Assembly: GCA_013365325.1 (NCBI GenBank)
Contig: JABVXV010000011.1
Span: forward strand, 310,001 to 374,000
Source: Dipetalonema caudispina
Lineage: Eukaryota; Nematoda; Chromadorea; Rhabditida; Onchocercidae
Reading direction: 5' to 3'
Length of the DNA: 64,000 nt
Every line of letters starts with the position of its first letter. Position 1 is the stretch's first letter. The notes under the pieces are model-generated. The model made no database searches. It had not been told where the DNA came from and saw only the letters and a program-made list of their open reading frames with translations. The position numbers and the translations under genes are program-made. Of the stretch, positions 12,277 to 26,300 are shown in pieces.

Positions 12277-14606
12277 ATGAAGAGAAAGGCAAAAGCTCCT
12301 GTCATTGCAACAAAAGTTAATCCTTCTGACAGCAACGTCATAAAGAAGTCCATCATACGCAAAGAACATAAAAATGTATTCAATGAAAGGTAAATGCAAG
12401 TTTTTCTTTTCTTTTTCCTTGAAAAAGGAGAAAATGTGCGAGGGAAACGCTGGACATCACTTCTGTACTTGATAGACTTATCTGTGTAGATCTTTTCGAA
12501 ATCGGTGGTTGCATCCATGATTCATTTCAGAAAGCCTACAGGAAAAACCATCCAAAGCAAAAGTGGATTGCAGATGCGTAATAACGCAAAGAATTTCGGT
12601 TTCAGAGATCCAACCAGGAAAGAACGAAAACAGAATAACAATTCACCGGTTATAAATATGCTTTCCGTATATTGTAATGTGTGATTTGTTAGCACTTGTT
12701 GGGTATAATAAATGAGGTGATTAAAACAAATGGTAGCCTAAATCTGAGAGATAACTTCACTTGTATATATTTAACTACTTCACTTTAATATATATTAAAG
12801 TGAAGTAGTATTGCTTGTAACTTTGTAATTTCTCTTGTTTTTTAGATAAAACGTGTGTCGTGGGCACTCGATGCATTTGGTGATGCTACAAATAATAGTA
12901 TTGGCATCAATATCGATGATAACATGAAAGAGGTTTTATGTCCATGACTTTTTCAAAATTTCACAAAAAATCAAAAAGATTTTTCTTTTGTGGAAATGTG
13001 AATCGATGTTTTGCATACTGCTGACAAAGTAAGTTTTTTTTTGAGGGCATACTTGTATGAGTTTTACTTTTTATGTATGCTATAATTTAATTCGAGGCGT
13101 TGCTGAGAATATATTTTGCAGGACCTTCCAGATATTGCTAATTATGAAGTACATAAAAGATCTTTGAAAAGAACAGCTGTGCCAAAAATTGAATCGAGAG
13201 GTCAAGATGGAAAGAAAGGAGCGAGTGGACGATCGGGTGGCAATGTAGATACAACGGAAGGTGCCCGAAACTCTCGTGTTCATGCTTCCTCTAAAGTATA
13301 AATTCCTTAGTACATTTCGATAATGAAATCGCTGTTTCTCAGTTGCTTAATAGAGTTTACAGTGAAACGTGAAGTTTATTTACTGCAAAAACATGAATTG
13401 AAATGGTACATATTTAGGAAAAATCTGCATCGGTTAAGAGAGGTGGCAGCGCGCTAATGAAGAGTATTGTGAAAAGCGGAAAATCTGAAAAGTGAGAAGC
13501 TTTTTCTTGTCTGTATGCGATGCTATCCATTTTTTCCTTCCTCTTTTTAAGTTAAAACTATAATGCTTAACAACTTTACGAGATACTAAACGATAACTAA
13601 GTTTATACATAAATAATTCCTATGCTCATATGTACCTGTACTGTACATGAATAAGCACATTGTGTGACTGGGGAGACTAACTTGATGTGAAGATTTTGTA
13701 GTTCTGAGATACCTAATGATTGTTCAGGTTAGTTTTTCGTGAACAATAGCTGAAAGATTTCCCTGCGGGAATATACTTTGAACTAAAATACCGAACACAA
13801 AGGTTTTTCTAAACTTTAACATCATCATGAAAACATTTCTCTGGGTGCAGTTGCAAGATGCAAGATGGAGTTGTACAAGCTAACAATTGGTTGACGAAGT
13901 TGTTAATATCACAACTTTGAAGGTTTTCATTCTGTTTGTGTAGTTTGTTAGATTGAAATACCGGTCTTGGAAACAATAGAAAAAGTATTTTCAGTAGCAC
14001 CACTCCAAAAACGTCTCCGAAAAAGCAGAGAAAATCAGCAGTTCCAGCTGCTGAGCCCAAAAAAAACAGTGTCATAAATGGTGGTGGAGGTGCATCGGGT
14101 GGTAAAATGAAGGAAATCAGTGTTGGTAATGGTGTTGTAGGTTACAAGATGAAGCGGGAATTCTATGCAATACATACCGCGGAAATAGTTGGAAAAGCAG
14201 AAATACAAATGACTAAGGTAATGTATGAGAATCAGGATTGAGTGATCAAAAAATGAATAAAGAGGGATTGGATGCTGAGAATATGTTTATAGCGCTTTCT
14301 ACTGGTATTCTTGCAATGAAATGGAAATTCCACATTCCTTCTTGAATGGTACTGGTTTTAGAAGAGCATTGCTTCTCGAGATACGAACGAATCCCCTTCA
14401 GAAATTCCGACCAGTTTGCGCAGGGGTCTGAAGGGCATAATGAAGTCAGCAAGACGAAAAAAGTATGATTTTTTGCACTAATTTACTGCAGAAAAAAAAG
14501 GTTGCTTATTATTTAGAACCCTTCTATTTAACATTTGGGGATTTCACTGCATTCTTTGCATTGTCACTGAAGCATAAGATAAAAAATTACTTTCAGGGCC
14601 AAGTAA
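12277..14606 (+). CDS. Lys/Ser-rich probable nuclear protein, unknown family
   Basis: I do not recognise this family. Exons: 12277-12389, 12531-12648 (or to 12666), 12846-12932, 13122-13295, 13418-13491, 13995-14217, 14362-14462, 14597-14606 (TAA). Phases agree at every junction, giving about 300 residues. The protein is very basic with many Lys, Arg, Ser and Gly and no membrane segment. Visible motifs: KRKAK right after the start, KERKQNNN, KRVSWALDAFGD, SPKKQRKS, and RRKKAK at the very end. KRVSW fits the RVxF/W docking pattern for protein phosphatase 1. Two stretches resemble each other (SALMKSIVKSGKSEK and RGLKGIMKSARRKK), as if an internal motif were repeated. These features suggest a nuclear or chromosome-associated protein; that is inference. 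The exon 2 donor is uncertain. Confidence 0.6.
12774..12809. repeat. Perfect 36-bp palindrome without loop, intronic
   Basis: The two 18-nt halves are exact reverse complements with no spacer, centred at 12791/12792 (core TTTAATATATATTAAA). It lies in the intron between exons 2 and 3 of the Lys-rich protein gene. Confidence 0.85.
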
Positions 14607-15642
14607 ATCCGGTGTACGATGTGCGAATTGTCATTTTTATCTTTTATTTGTGAATTCGGTATAATTTTCCGTTTATATTTCTCGCCACAAGCATCTCATT
14701 TTTCCCATTCTCTGATTTAATGTCAAAAACGATAATAGTTAGTCCTGCTTGGTTGAATGCATTATACAATTCTCATGAAAGTCCTAAACCTAAAACTGTT
14801 TTTTTCTTTTTTTGCTTCAAAATTCTCTATTGCTACTATTTCTTGTTTGGTTTTATTCTGTACTATAAAAGTCAAGTCAATATTCCAATAAATGTTGTTG
14901 TTTTAGCATGTATATACACTACATGAGTGGCCGTTACAGTATACAGTATTCTTTCTTCGTGAAGTCAGTCAGATCTTGTCATATAACATTGAAATTATGT
15001 TTAATGGCGATGTGTGTTGTATTACAAATTCAGTGGAGGTGCAGCAAAAAATATGAGGTGGTAAGGCTAAGCAAATCTTTAGGTGTTCTGCAGAAGGATA
15101 TTATGACAGCGGGCACTGTTAGTTGCCATATGTTACTTTTTCGATTCGTACGAAGGGAGGTTTAATGCCAGCTTTGAATTCACTAGCATATTTCAAAATC
15201 CGGTGATACCCAAAAAAAATATTAGGTGTTGCAGCTGTGCAGACGAGTCAGTTCAGTCAAGCCAAACCCGTCTGTGTTTTACAGAAATTTGTCAATCATT
15301 TATCTTTAACTTCAAAAAATCCCTGTCCTCGACCGTTTCACTTTCATGAGCATGAAGTATTTTAGAAGTTACATTTTATGAAACAGCAATGAGTTGACTA
15401 CCATTATATAGCGGCAAAATAAATGTTTGAAAATACCATCCATAATTCGCTAGCTGAATCGACAATCGACATGGCTTTCAAAGCCTGCTGATATTTATTG
15501 ATGTCAGTTTTACAGGTGAGTTAGTAAATTGTTCGTAACAATGTGGTGGGGAAGAATCATACAAAGTAATTATCGTAAAATTCTACGAAGAATGAGTCAT
15601 ATTTTATGCTTTTTTTTCATGCATTGCAAGGATTATGGTAAG
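14607..15642. other. Intergenic between convergent genes
   Basis: About 1 kb between the stop of the plus-strand Lys-rich protein gene and the stop of the minus-strand homeobox gene, so it holds both 3' regions. No gene was recognised. Confidence 0.5.
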
Positions 15643-16193
15643 CTAATGAATAAATTGCTGATCCCTGTTCACCATGTACTTGCTAATGTAAAAAACACTT
15701 TGAGGAGGAAAATTTGCTGGAATGTTCTGCTTCTGTTTGAAACACTCATTGTGAGCAAATTGATTACTAACTTGCCCCACTATTATATCCTGTATTACGT
15801 ACTTATTCCTTGTATTCTCATAGTCTACTTCTGAATCCCTTTCAATCGTTCCATTTTGTTTGTTTGAGTAACGCTTTTGCCTTTCTCGAGCTTGTTTCCT
15901 CCATTTCGCGCGGCGATTTTGGAACCATACCTGAGAACGCACTTATTTAATCTTATTTTTACTTTAGTTTTGGGTTTTGTCCACTTCCCTAAAAGAACAA
16001 TTGTTTCTTTGGAAGCCGATCTTGTGAAACAAGTAATTTACCATAATCCGATCTTCTGGAATATTCAAATAAAGGGCAAGTCGCTTTTTAGACGGCTGGT
16101 CTGGATAATGAGTTTCGTGAAATTTTTCTTCAAGAGTCATGCATTGTTCTTCAGTAAAAATGGTCCTTACACGACGTTTCATCGATTCTCCAT
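15643..16193 (-). CDS. Divergent paired-like (Q50) homeodomain protein, 3' part
   Basis: DNA-binding transcription factor of the PRD-like homeobox class. Two exons are visible: 16193-16042 and 15930-15643 (TAG). The junction is phase 0 (donor GTAAAT, acceptor TTCTCAG) and falls inside helix 3 of the homeodomain. The domain starts RRVRTIFTEEQ and ends MVWFQNRRAKWRKQ. Q at position 50 and the PRD-like layout exclude the Antp class. Unusual residues are the Cys-Met in helix 1 (EQCMTLEEKF) and Met just before VWFQN. A tail of about 80 residues rich in N, Q and K follows, with no known motif. The first exon opens in mid-codon after TTTCAG, so at least one upstream exon is missing; a 89-codon ORF at 16959-16690 might be part of it, but its donor phase does not fit. 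I cannot assign an orthologue. Confidence 0.75.
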
Positions 16194-19100
16194 CTGAAAC
16201 GACATATACGATAGGACCCGTTTATTCTGTACAGCTTCATTTACCATATTTACGCTTTTAAAATTCGACATGTGAAATAGAACCATACATATCATGACTA
16301 CATGTACAACCATCATGTCAAGTTTTCCGTCTGAATCAGGAAACTTTAGTAAATGTGAAAAATTTTTAAATTTCTCATCGTCCCTAGCAATACTGTTAAT
16401 ATCAGTGCTTTAAGACTGCTGCAAATTTCCACACCACCATGTGATACAGTGTAAGTGATGCCGCGAGATATGATTGAATTTCAATAGAGCATGCGCCAAC
16501 AACCTGCAGAACGTCGTGACCGTTTCACTTTCCCTGCGCCCCTTTTCCGTGCAGTGTCAAAATTTCTCAAAATCTATAGGGTAAAATAACTTATTTCTAC
16601 ATACCTTTTATTGGATAATGGATCTAACAGTTTTGCAGTATTTTCGACTGACTACTGATTATAAGTTTGGTGATTTTGTTTTTCGTAAATTAAGAAATAA
16701 AAAAATTCTTTACAGATGAGTGAATGAAATACGTACGGTACGTCGGATTTGTGAAATTGCTGGCCATAGTGCAGAAGACTGCCTGTTCCACAAACATTCT
16801 TAGTAGTAAAGGTGGGACATTAGATGAAGGACAACTTGACGAATGCAACACTGTGAAGGGATAGATGCGAGAGGTTTGTGATGATAATTGAGGGGAGGGA
16901 ATGGAGAATAAAATTCCACAAGTGGCAGCCATCTGCCTTTGCAGTGAAATTGAACACAATTAATTACCACTCATTAAATTGTTATTTGATCAGCATAATA
17001 CTCAGCTACTCTTCATTACTTATTCTTTCTGATTAGTTTAAATGTTGAGTTTTCGAATTCAATGCTTAAGTGTGATGCATTTAATCCTTGAAGAATATCG
17101 TTACAGAGAAGTCACGTTTGTGCATCTTTTTGTCATCTCATGTTTTCTGCACCGTAATCCTTCTTTATTCAAAACAGGAAACTTCACCAATCAGATTTTT
17201 TTTTTTTTGGAAGAAAGGAAGAGGACTGAGAGAAGTGGGATTGAAATCCGATGATCATATATTTATTAAAAAGTAAAATGCAAGAACAAAATCGAAACAA
17301 TTTATAGTTAATTTACTATTCTACCTATTTTATCCATATAGCACAGCCAAAAAAATAGCAGTGTAAATTCAGGACTTTTTACACTTTTGTAGCTCATTCT
17401 ATAAGGCAATTATTCTATTTGCTTTACTTTTCGACCCATTTCCTCTACTTCAACCGTCTTTCATTTTCTTCACTCACCACATTCTCTCAAGCGCAAAAGT
17501 AATGCGTAAACGTACTTGTATCATACTATGGTAGCTTCCCCTCTTGATAGCAAATGGCACAGCAGAGATCTTTAGGAATGATTTTAGTAGTGATTAAATT
17601 ATAATTAACTTCCATCTTGATTTATAAATTGTGCATAACCCATGATACCTAATCTGTTTTCCAATCATTTTATCACTAAACATTTCGCTAGCCATATCCT
17701 AGTTGTTAGTATATCACCTTTTTTGTTTTTCTCTCTTATGCCACATCCTTATAAGTATTTCTCTTCCGAATCCTTCTAGTTCAAGTTTTCTATTGAATCA
17801 TCTATCGCTAACAAGTAGGTGAATTCAACAACTGCAGCTGATTTATTTTTTGTAGAAATTCACTACTAGAATTGCATACTTCACACACTTTTAATTCTTA
17901 ACAGAAGAGATTTAGTTAAGAAGCACCAACTTCTGCGATAGCTCGACATTTCTTTGTTTTTCCGATGACTGTGATCCTCTAGGTTACATGTAGTTCATGC
18001 TTTGTACAGTCTGAAAACATTACAAAATGATTAATTGAACTTTCCAAAATGTTTCAAAATTTTATCTCCATACATTGACTTACAATCTTAAGTAATTGTC
18101 GTTTAGACTTCCACCTTCGACTTGGATACATAGGATTCGTATTAGTCCATCGCCCACCGGTTTCTCAATCGTTCTCGAACACTAAGTTAATTGGTATATA
18201 AGATGCTATGATCCAGTCCTGTTAGTATTATTAGACCTTCTGGAAATACACCCCTTGGTCAAGCTACCGATACTTTCCAATCACTATATGGATTGTGATA
18301 GAAGCGATACATCATTCCGTACACTAATTTGTATTGAATCCTAGGTTGTATAAACGATGTTTGGCCTGAGATGCACAGGTAGATCTTTCAGTGAGAGAGA
18401 AAGGGAAATGGTATGATACATTTTAAAGAGGTATTTTCCCTCATTCAAGGTATTTTCTTTATCTTGGGTCATCTGATGGATCTGGCAACAAATTTGCAGG
18501 TATGACCATCCAAAGTATTAGATGAAATATTTACTCTATCTGAAGATATTTATAGTGTGAGAAGTAATAGGTTATTACAAGACGGTTAATTTTTTGGGAT
18601 TGATCAGTTCAACTTCTCAAGACAGAACTATTTTCCCCAGTTTTTTCCTATTCATTTCTGGACAATTACCTTAAAATGCGGGTATTTGTTGAAGTTGAGA
18701 GTGGCATGTTGGAGATGAGAGCATGTTTCTCAATAATTTAATCAGTTTCGTTAGAATATGGTCCAATAACATCATCAACATCTCTCTCTCTCTCTTTTAC
18801 TTGGACCATTCGCACCTCTTAGTTCTGTTATTCCGCTAATATTCCCTTAGAGTATGAAAATATTGGCTATTTTAGCGCTACGTTGACCGCATCATTAGAA
18901 GTTTCTCCAAACTTTGTCTTTTCACCTCTCCGAAATTCCTCTACTACCAAAGGATTTTTATGAAAATTTAAGAGAATTTTTATTTCCTTTATTCAGTCTT
19001 TCGTCTCGCATAGGTTTTCTTTATTTTTTCTTACAATTTTTTTAAAATAAATATTTACTTGGTTGTTTTTTTTTTTTTTTTTTTGTTTAACAGCCTGAAT

Positions 19101-22100
19101 TACCGTACATTTTGAGGCGATTTTGTCCTCTTGTGTTCCTCGTTAATGCAGAAAACATTTGAATTACGCCTAGAAATTTGAGAGACAATAAATAAGCTTT
19201 CTGTTACAACCTCTAACTCAGTCGATATCATTCCTTCATTATATCTTCCCCTCATTTTACTTCTTTTAACTATGTTTACTCATTTAAATAGGCTGCTGCC
19301 AATTCTAAAATGCATTTTGTACAAATGTACACTCTAACTTCTCACCAAACATTTATGGTTGGTTACACTCATATCTAAAGTCAACGAAAGTTGTTAAATC
19401 AAAAAGCAGTGTACTATTGCTGAACTCATCATTGATAAAGGAACATTTTGTAGGAATTAAGAGTTCTATTTCTAGGAATATTGGAAACTGAATGATGAAT
19501 AATCGATGGTCAGTTCAGCATTTTGCATCCATTTTCGTTGAGAAGGAGCTATTTATTCTTTATCCAGCTATGTAATAATAAATCATTTCGAAGTTTTCCT
19601 TTTTCAGTCACAACTTTGATGTCAAGAAATCTTAAGGCATTATTCTATCATCATGGTAGATGTATATTATTTTTAAAGCAAGTATTAAGCAAAAAAAAAA
19701 AAAGGAAAAAAAAAAAGAACAAAATCAAATTTAGTGCATTATGAAGCAAAAGGCTCGAAGAATTAATGGAAATTCATTGTTGTTTCCTTCAAGCCATTCC
19801 GTCAGTATCTTCAACTTGTTGTTTGTTTTTTTCGAATATTAGTTAAAGTGTAAAAGTGAGAGAAAAAATAGTGACTGGCAGAATTATACGGTTACTTCCA
19901 AAAATTATAATGCATTTTTGATTTAGAAATTTGCAAATGAATGTGTTGGTATTTCCATTGTTAACAAACTTTAGTGATAAGTTCAATTAGAATGCGTCGA
20001 AATTTTTCTGAAATAATTTACATTGCACTAGGGAGTACAAGGAAGTATTAGGCTATAAAATAATGATAACAGCTGAAATTTGTCGTAAATCATTTGGAAT
20101 ATCAACCACGTTTAGAAAATGCATAAGAAAAGGAAGGGAAGGTTAGAAATCTACTCCGTATTGATAAATACCAAAACTTGATCGTATTATTAGTCAGTTA
20201 TTTTGTACTGTTATTAAAGGCAATAATTAATTGCTATAATTTTTCGAGATTTCAAATTATAGTGATTCCATTTGTGTGAGAATAATATTTTTCAGCTTCA
20301 CCATGAATGGAGTGCCCTATTCATTATTTTGAATACACATATGAAAAAGATCATGAAAGTATCCTTAATTTTTTTTTTCTCAATATGTACTCAAAGCAAT
20401 ACTACTCATGAATTGAGATGGGATTAAAATATTTCAGTGGTATTTCGGTGATATAACTATTTTAGAATATTCCACTTAGTAGTTGGTAGTTGTTTTTGTT
20501 TGGAGAGAATAATTAATTCGATGTTACTGTTCCGGTTTATTTCAATTTCAGCGTCACTAATACGATCTTATTTCGGCTTTTCATCTTTATCTCGTGTCAA
20601 TGCACATTCTTAGAAGAGTTTTAACAATTTCTTTCAATCATATTTTAAAGACTTGACCACTTACTCGCAGGTAGATGATTACGGTTTTCAATCAAACTAG
20701 AGCGAGAAAAATGAAATGTTGTTTTTCACTGCTCCAACAAACTCGGATGCAAACAGTTTCAATATCTTTTCAATTCAATTTTTTTGCCACGTCTAATTTA
20801 TGGAAGTTTTGAAAACGAAGCTGTGCCATAAAGATGGAAATGATCAAAAAGGTTAGTGCTTGAATAATCCAAACACTTATATAATAAAAGTAAAAGCATA
20901 AATATTTTTCCAATTCATGTTAATTATTTTCAAGGAATGTCATAAAACACATATGAATGCATAACTATATAAATATTTGTAAGTGTGCATTTAAAAGCAT
21001 CATTTTATATGAATCTCGCCAGAATGAATGTATAAAAATTATGTGCCTTTGCCTAAGGCATCCACTTCTGCCAAAACTTATTATGTCTACGTAAGTCCAC
21101 ATATATATTTGGGAGGTTTATCCTTATCAGCTGTCACAAAAAGGCAGTGCTACATTATTTAAACATCTTTTATAGGTTTGTCAATTGATCATATTTATTT
21201 CAGCTTTAACTACTAATCGGTTGTGGATGATGTAGTTGTTGTTGATGATAATAATGATCGTGAATGCTTCTAAAAATGCTTGAAGTCCTTGTCAACAGCA
21301 ATTTATCGGTACACTTTTCTCATAATGAATCCAAATGGCAATGGCAATCACCCTATGGAATTTTATTGCAGGTTTTCATATTCTTTTCCGAAGTTATAAA
21401 TTTGCGATTTTGCATTTTTTCATCCATTAAGAAATAGAGAATTGCTAAACATTATCTGCTTCTCAATTTCAAATTATCCAAAATGGAAACATTGAAACAA
21501 AAGATGTAAGATTATTCAACAGAGAGATTCTCATTGATTGTAACACATTAGAAAAGGCTATGCATACTATCTGAAAAAAATTCATGACACTTTCATGAAC
21601 CGTTGAATTCATCTCCTCATGTTCGGATCATCGGCTGGAAGAAGTAGCAGTGCTTATTTACTTTCTTCAAGTTCCTATGGCATATATAGTGTCAAATTTC
21701 AATATCCTATTACATTTCTATGATAATAGGGATTGAAATTTGACTTTGTATTATCATTTTTTGCCTTTATCAGGCTATTGAATCAATTGTTTTTCGGAAA
21801 AAAGTGGACTGACCGCATAGATTAATAAATAACTGAATGGACAGATGAAAGAGCAAGCAGATGAAAAAAAAAAGAAAAAAATATAGGTAGACGAATAAGC
21901 AGTGAGTTATCCTACATTATTTCCTCATGTCATACTTTGCGCCTTGATTGCTATTCGTTGGCTTAGTTTGTATAAATTTTTTCAGTTTGCTTCAATTTTC
22001 TTACTAATTTTATCTTAAATTACAATATTTCTGAAATAGGTACATACTACTGTGCCCCAAAGCACTATTTTAATATTGAACCTATCCGGATCACAAAAAA

Positions 22101-23373
22101 ACAAAATTATCTCTCCTTCATATATCTCTTCCTTCCTTATGCCTTACTCTTCTCATAAATGTTCGTTAACATTTATATCACAATTAAGTCACTAGTTTAG
22201 GCATCATCTGGTGGATCAAAATAAATGATTTGGTGGGAGCTTTTGTGATCTGCGTATGGGATCATATTTAGTATAAGGCCACCGCAGTATGACGTTCTGG
22301 CAATTACGAGTTCTTAAATTAATATTTTTGGTTTTCCATTAAGACATATTTCCGAATTACTTTATTACAAGCTCTGTTGTATTGCAAAGCAGTACCGAAA
22401 AAACGTTGCTTGAGATTTTTCCAATAGAAGGTATTGCAGTTGATTATTGAAAACATGTAATTTTAAACGAGCAAATGAATCGTTAAAAATGCAGAGTGAA
22501 GAACATTTATTATGTAACCTCTTTCATCTATTCCAAAAGAAAAAAAAAATGGGACTTCAGGTAAGGGAATTTATAAAAAAGAACAAATAAATGCTGTATG
22601 TTCCTATATTTCTTTAAAAATAATATTCTGGCTGGATGTTGCGTACTTGTTTAATCATAGACGTAATGTTATCTATTTGATCACCTTTCAAGAATATAAC
22701 TTCAGAAATAAAGCTTTTAAGGAAGGAAATGATCTCATGTCTAAGAGTTAGCACATCATTTAAAAGTTTAAAAAAAAAAAAAACATTTAAATAACTGAAC
22801 ATCTGCTGACATATCGCGCTTGCCCCAAAAAATAAGTGCATGAAGCGCATTTGGAAGTTTTTTTAATAATCACCTAATGATGTATGGATAACTTACAGGT
22901 ACGTGTTAAATAAATAAGAAGTCTGCAGCAACTTGATAGCCTATCAGAAAAGATTGATTGGTATTAATTAGCATTTAACAGAAAAACCTGAAGATAATCT
23001 GAAGCTGTGTTAAATGGCTAAGCAATTTTGAACGAGAATATTAAAATCACAACATTTCTTAATGAATAGAGTTAATTTTTGTGAAGATTACCAAATATTT
23101 CAAATTAATACGGACTAACTTTTTTGTTAACTAAAATGATCTCCCAGTTTACGTTTTTGTAACCATCCTAACTTCATTCAATCAGTTAATTATATCATCA
23201 ACGGTAAGCGATGTAGGTAATGTAGATGTAATGGTTGATGTGGTTTTGTGAGATTTCAGACTAAAATTATTGAAACTTACTGAGGTTTATAATGAAATTG
23301 CGTGAATTAATAGTTTTAAAAGACATATGCGAGGTTGTATTAACACTTTTGGGCTATCGTCCGAAAATTTTAG
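16194..23373. other. Long region with no recognised gene
   Basis: Seven kilobases of very AT-rich DNA with only short ORFs. It may contain 5' exons of the minus-strand homeobox gene, 5' exons of the gar-2-like gene, and their promoters. It also holds a TC microsatellite (about 18781-18795), a poly-T run (19066-19084) and a miRNA-like hairpin (21691-21744). Confidence 0.5.
21691..21744. ncRNA. Possible hairpin RNA, near-perfect 21-bp stem
   Basis: Arms 21691-21712 and 21724-21744 pair over about 21 positions with a single bulged base around an 11-nt loop. This is the size and shape of a short miRNA precursor core, in intergenic DNA. Neither expression nor a known miRNA seed can be shown from the sequence, and a small foldback transposon remnant would look the same. 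Confidence 0.35.
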
Positions 23374-26300
23374 GTTAATGTTTGGATAATTGTGATTGCA
23401 TTGAGCATGGAAACAATTTTTGGCAATGCATTGGTTATCGCTGCTTATAAACTTGAACGAAATATCAGCAAACAGGTCGATTTTAATTTCATTTTGCAAG
23501 CATTCTCCTATCGTGAATCATATCACTCATTGAGAATCAAAATGCTTTGGGAGTGAAATATCGGTGATTTGAAAATTATTCTTGAGGATAGTTACAGGTA
23601 GCAACAAATTTGTTGAGCATCCTTGCATTATATGGAGACATGAGAAATATATATTAAACTACAGAGTATTCAAATGTAAAATGAGCCTTAACATCTAAAT
23701 GCTGCTTGACATTACTGATCATTGCCTAGTTCCGATATAGAAAAATCACGAGTTCTTTTTTTTCTTTCACTCTTCAAATCACTGCCAACAAATTTTTTAG
23801 TTTATCCAAAAAGTAGGAATCTGGAAAATTGATAGGCTTGTTACCCAGACCGAAAAAATATCATTTTTTTTTCTGTGAATTTATTGTTGCAAATGTATAT
23901 GTAGTCACTATGTTCATAGTTAACGAATTACAATATACTTATTCAAGAGAAGTTACAAATCTGAAATTCCTCACGCATGTGTTACAGATACTTTATGATT
24001 TTACAGAAAAGTTTGCGTTTTCTTCTTTTCCTTAACATCTTTAATAGATGTGATGTCACTACTTTCATAATCTCGAGTCGTTGGGCACAGTTTTACTTAG
24101 AATTTTTACTGAAAAGTTTAATTGACCTCTCATTAACGCTTCAGCAAATCCTGATTGATCTATTCTTGTCAAGGAAGGTTTTCATTTATCTCTTCGGTTT
24201 TTTTATTTCTTTCGTAGTTAAAATTTTCATGCCCATTATCTTGTACAGTTAAATACATGAATAGTTCATTACTTTCTTAATTCAACAATCAGAAACGGTG
24301 CAACGCTCTGTCCCCCTTCGCATTCCCTTATATTTTAACGATTTTATGGAAAAGGTGGGCAGTGTTTTCTTCATGCTTAATTGTTTTTTGCTGTTTATTA
24401 TATATGTTTTAGTTCCCTCGTTGATGTCTAACAGCAATATACTTAAAATGGAATTCTGAAGAGTGGCAAACAATTAAATCTTCGTTTATAAATTTTTGGG
24501 AAAGGATGGATAGAAATTTCTATTTCTTGTGATTGAGCAAGTGGTAACTATACATAGGCAATTTTCTCCACAGCCTTTTGTCACATCATTATTAAAAAGC
24601 AAATTGCGTCTTTCAGTTTTATAGCTTTATAGTAGTGTTGAGAGTACTCCGAGAAAACATACTAATAAGGAATTTAGTAATTATTTTACTATTTTGCTTG
24701 TTTCTTTATAGTTTTAGCGATGGGCTGAGATTCGTGTTTGAGTCAGGGATTATTTTCAGATAAGCAACCGTTTCATAGTATCATTGGCTGTATCGGACCT
24801 AATTATTGGTATTGAAGGTTATCCACTATTTACCTTATATGTTTTAAATGGTAAGTATATTTCGTGACAGGATTTCTCACTAATTCTTAATTCCTGAAAT
24901 CTGTCAAAATTACCAGAATACAATAACTACCGAAACATTCAGTGCAATGTTTTTCCTGCTGACAATACAGCTAACGTTGCTGTTATCTCGCAAAGCACAC
25001 GGTATCAACCTTTCAAAAATTCGTTTTAATCTATTCTCTGGTTGGGACATAGATGAAAGATGTAGAAATTAGCTATTTTAAATTTTGCAAAATGATCAGG
25101 AAAGAGGAGGCTACTTCATGCATGTGCATTTTAAATTCTATACAGGTGACCGTTGGCCGCTTGGTTGGTTAGCATGTGAAACATGGCTTTTCCTTGACTA
25201 TACACTTTGTCTTGTATCAATACTAACGGTGTTGTTGATAACAGCTGACCGTTATTTATCCGTTTGTCATACTGCATCATACATCAAGTGGCAGTCACCT
25301 GCAAAAGCTCAAATAACAATTATCTGTTCTTGGCTTATTCCTGCTCTTATATTTGGTTTTATGATTTATGGCTGGTCACTGGTATCCAGTACTACGACTG
25401 GGTATTTTTAATCAATTTTTTTTCCAATTTTTCTTCTTTTTTTGAATGTAATTATGTAATTATCGGGGATTTGTCATTTTGATTGTTTTCTTTTCCACAG
25501 TACTGTATTTGTTACTATTAACTTTCGTACAGTATACACCGTTAAAGACTTATCAATGGTGAATGTGCTGCTCCGTTTCTCGCCAATCCATATGTTAATA
25601 TGGGCTTATATGTGGTTTATTATTGGACAACATTGATTGCAATGCTCATTCTTTACAAAGTAATTCATACCTGCTATTTTAATATTGTGTATCAGCTTAC
25701 TGAAACGATTCATATATTGTACCGACAGTGATTCAGTGGTTTTCTCCCTGAGTCCATGGAACAAGTTTATTCCTTTCCTTTAATTTCATTTTATCGCAAA
25801 TCACTGAAGTTTGTATTTTTCTTCCTTTAATTTCTAGACTTCTCCTACAACATGTATACGAATATAAGACACCTGTTTATTATTTATAAGAGGTCAGCAG
25901 TCGTTCTTGAGAATCATTCTTTAAAACACTTTGTTGCCTTTCCAGGGAATTCACAAAGTTACTAAAAAACTTGAAAAGAAAGCCGGTGTCAAGGACCAAC
26001 GTCAGTTAGCTCTATTATTCAGTCAGCAACTAGGGACTCAGGTAACTTTATATCACTTTTGCTGAATATGTTAATTTTGTCTTTTGAAAAAAACTATTAA
26101 TTGGACTTGAGTATGAAGTAACAAAATATTAGTATAAGTTGCTCTTAAACTGATGCTTTCTCAGCCAAATAATGCAGACGATGATATTGCTGAGGAAAAT
26201 GTTCGCATTGCGGAAGATGCTGCAAAGGACACTGATTATCGTACGTTTACGACAAATGTTACGGTAAGTTACTTCACAGCATTGTTGCAGGATATTGGTC

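Noticed and set aside
16690..16959. Minus-strand 89-codon ORF that could be an N-terminal exon of the homeobox gene
   Set aside because: Its possible donors leave two bases, but the homeodomain exon needs one. Not joined without transcript evidence.
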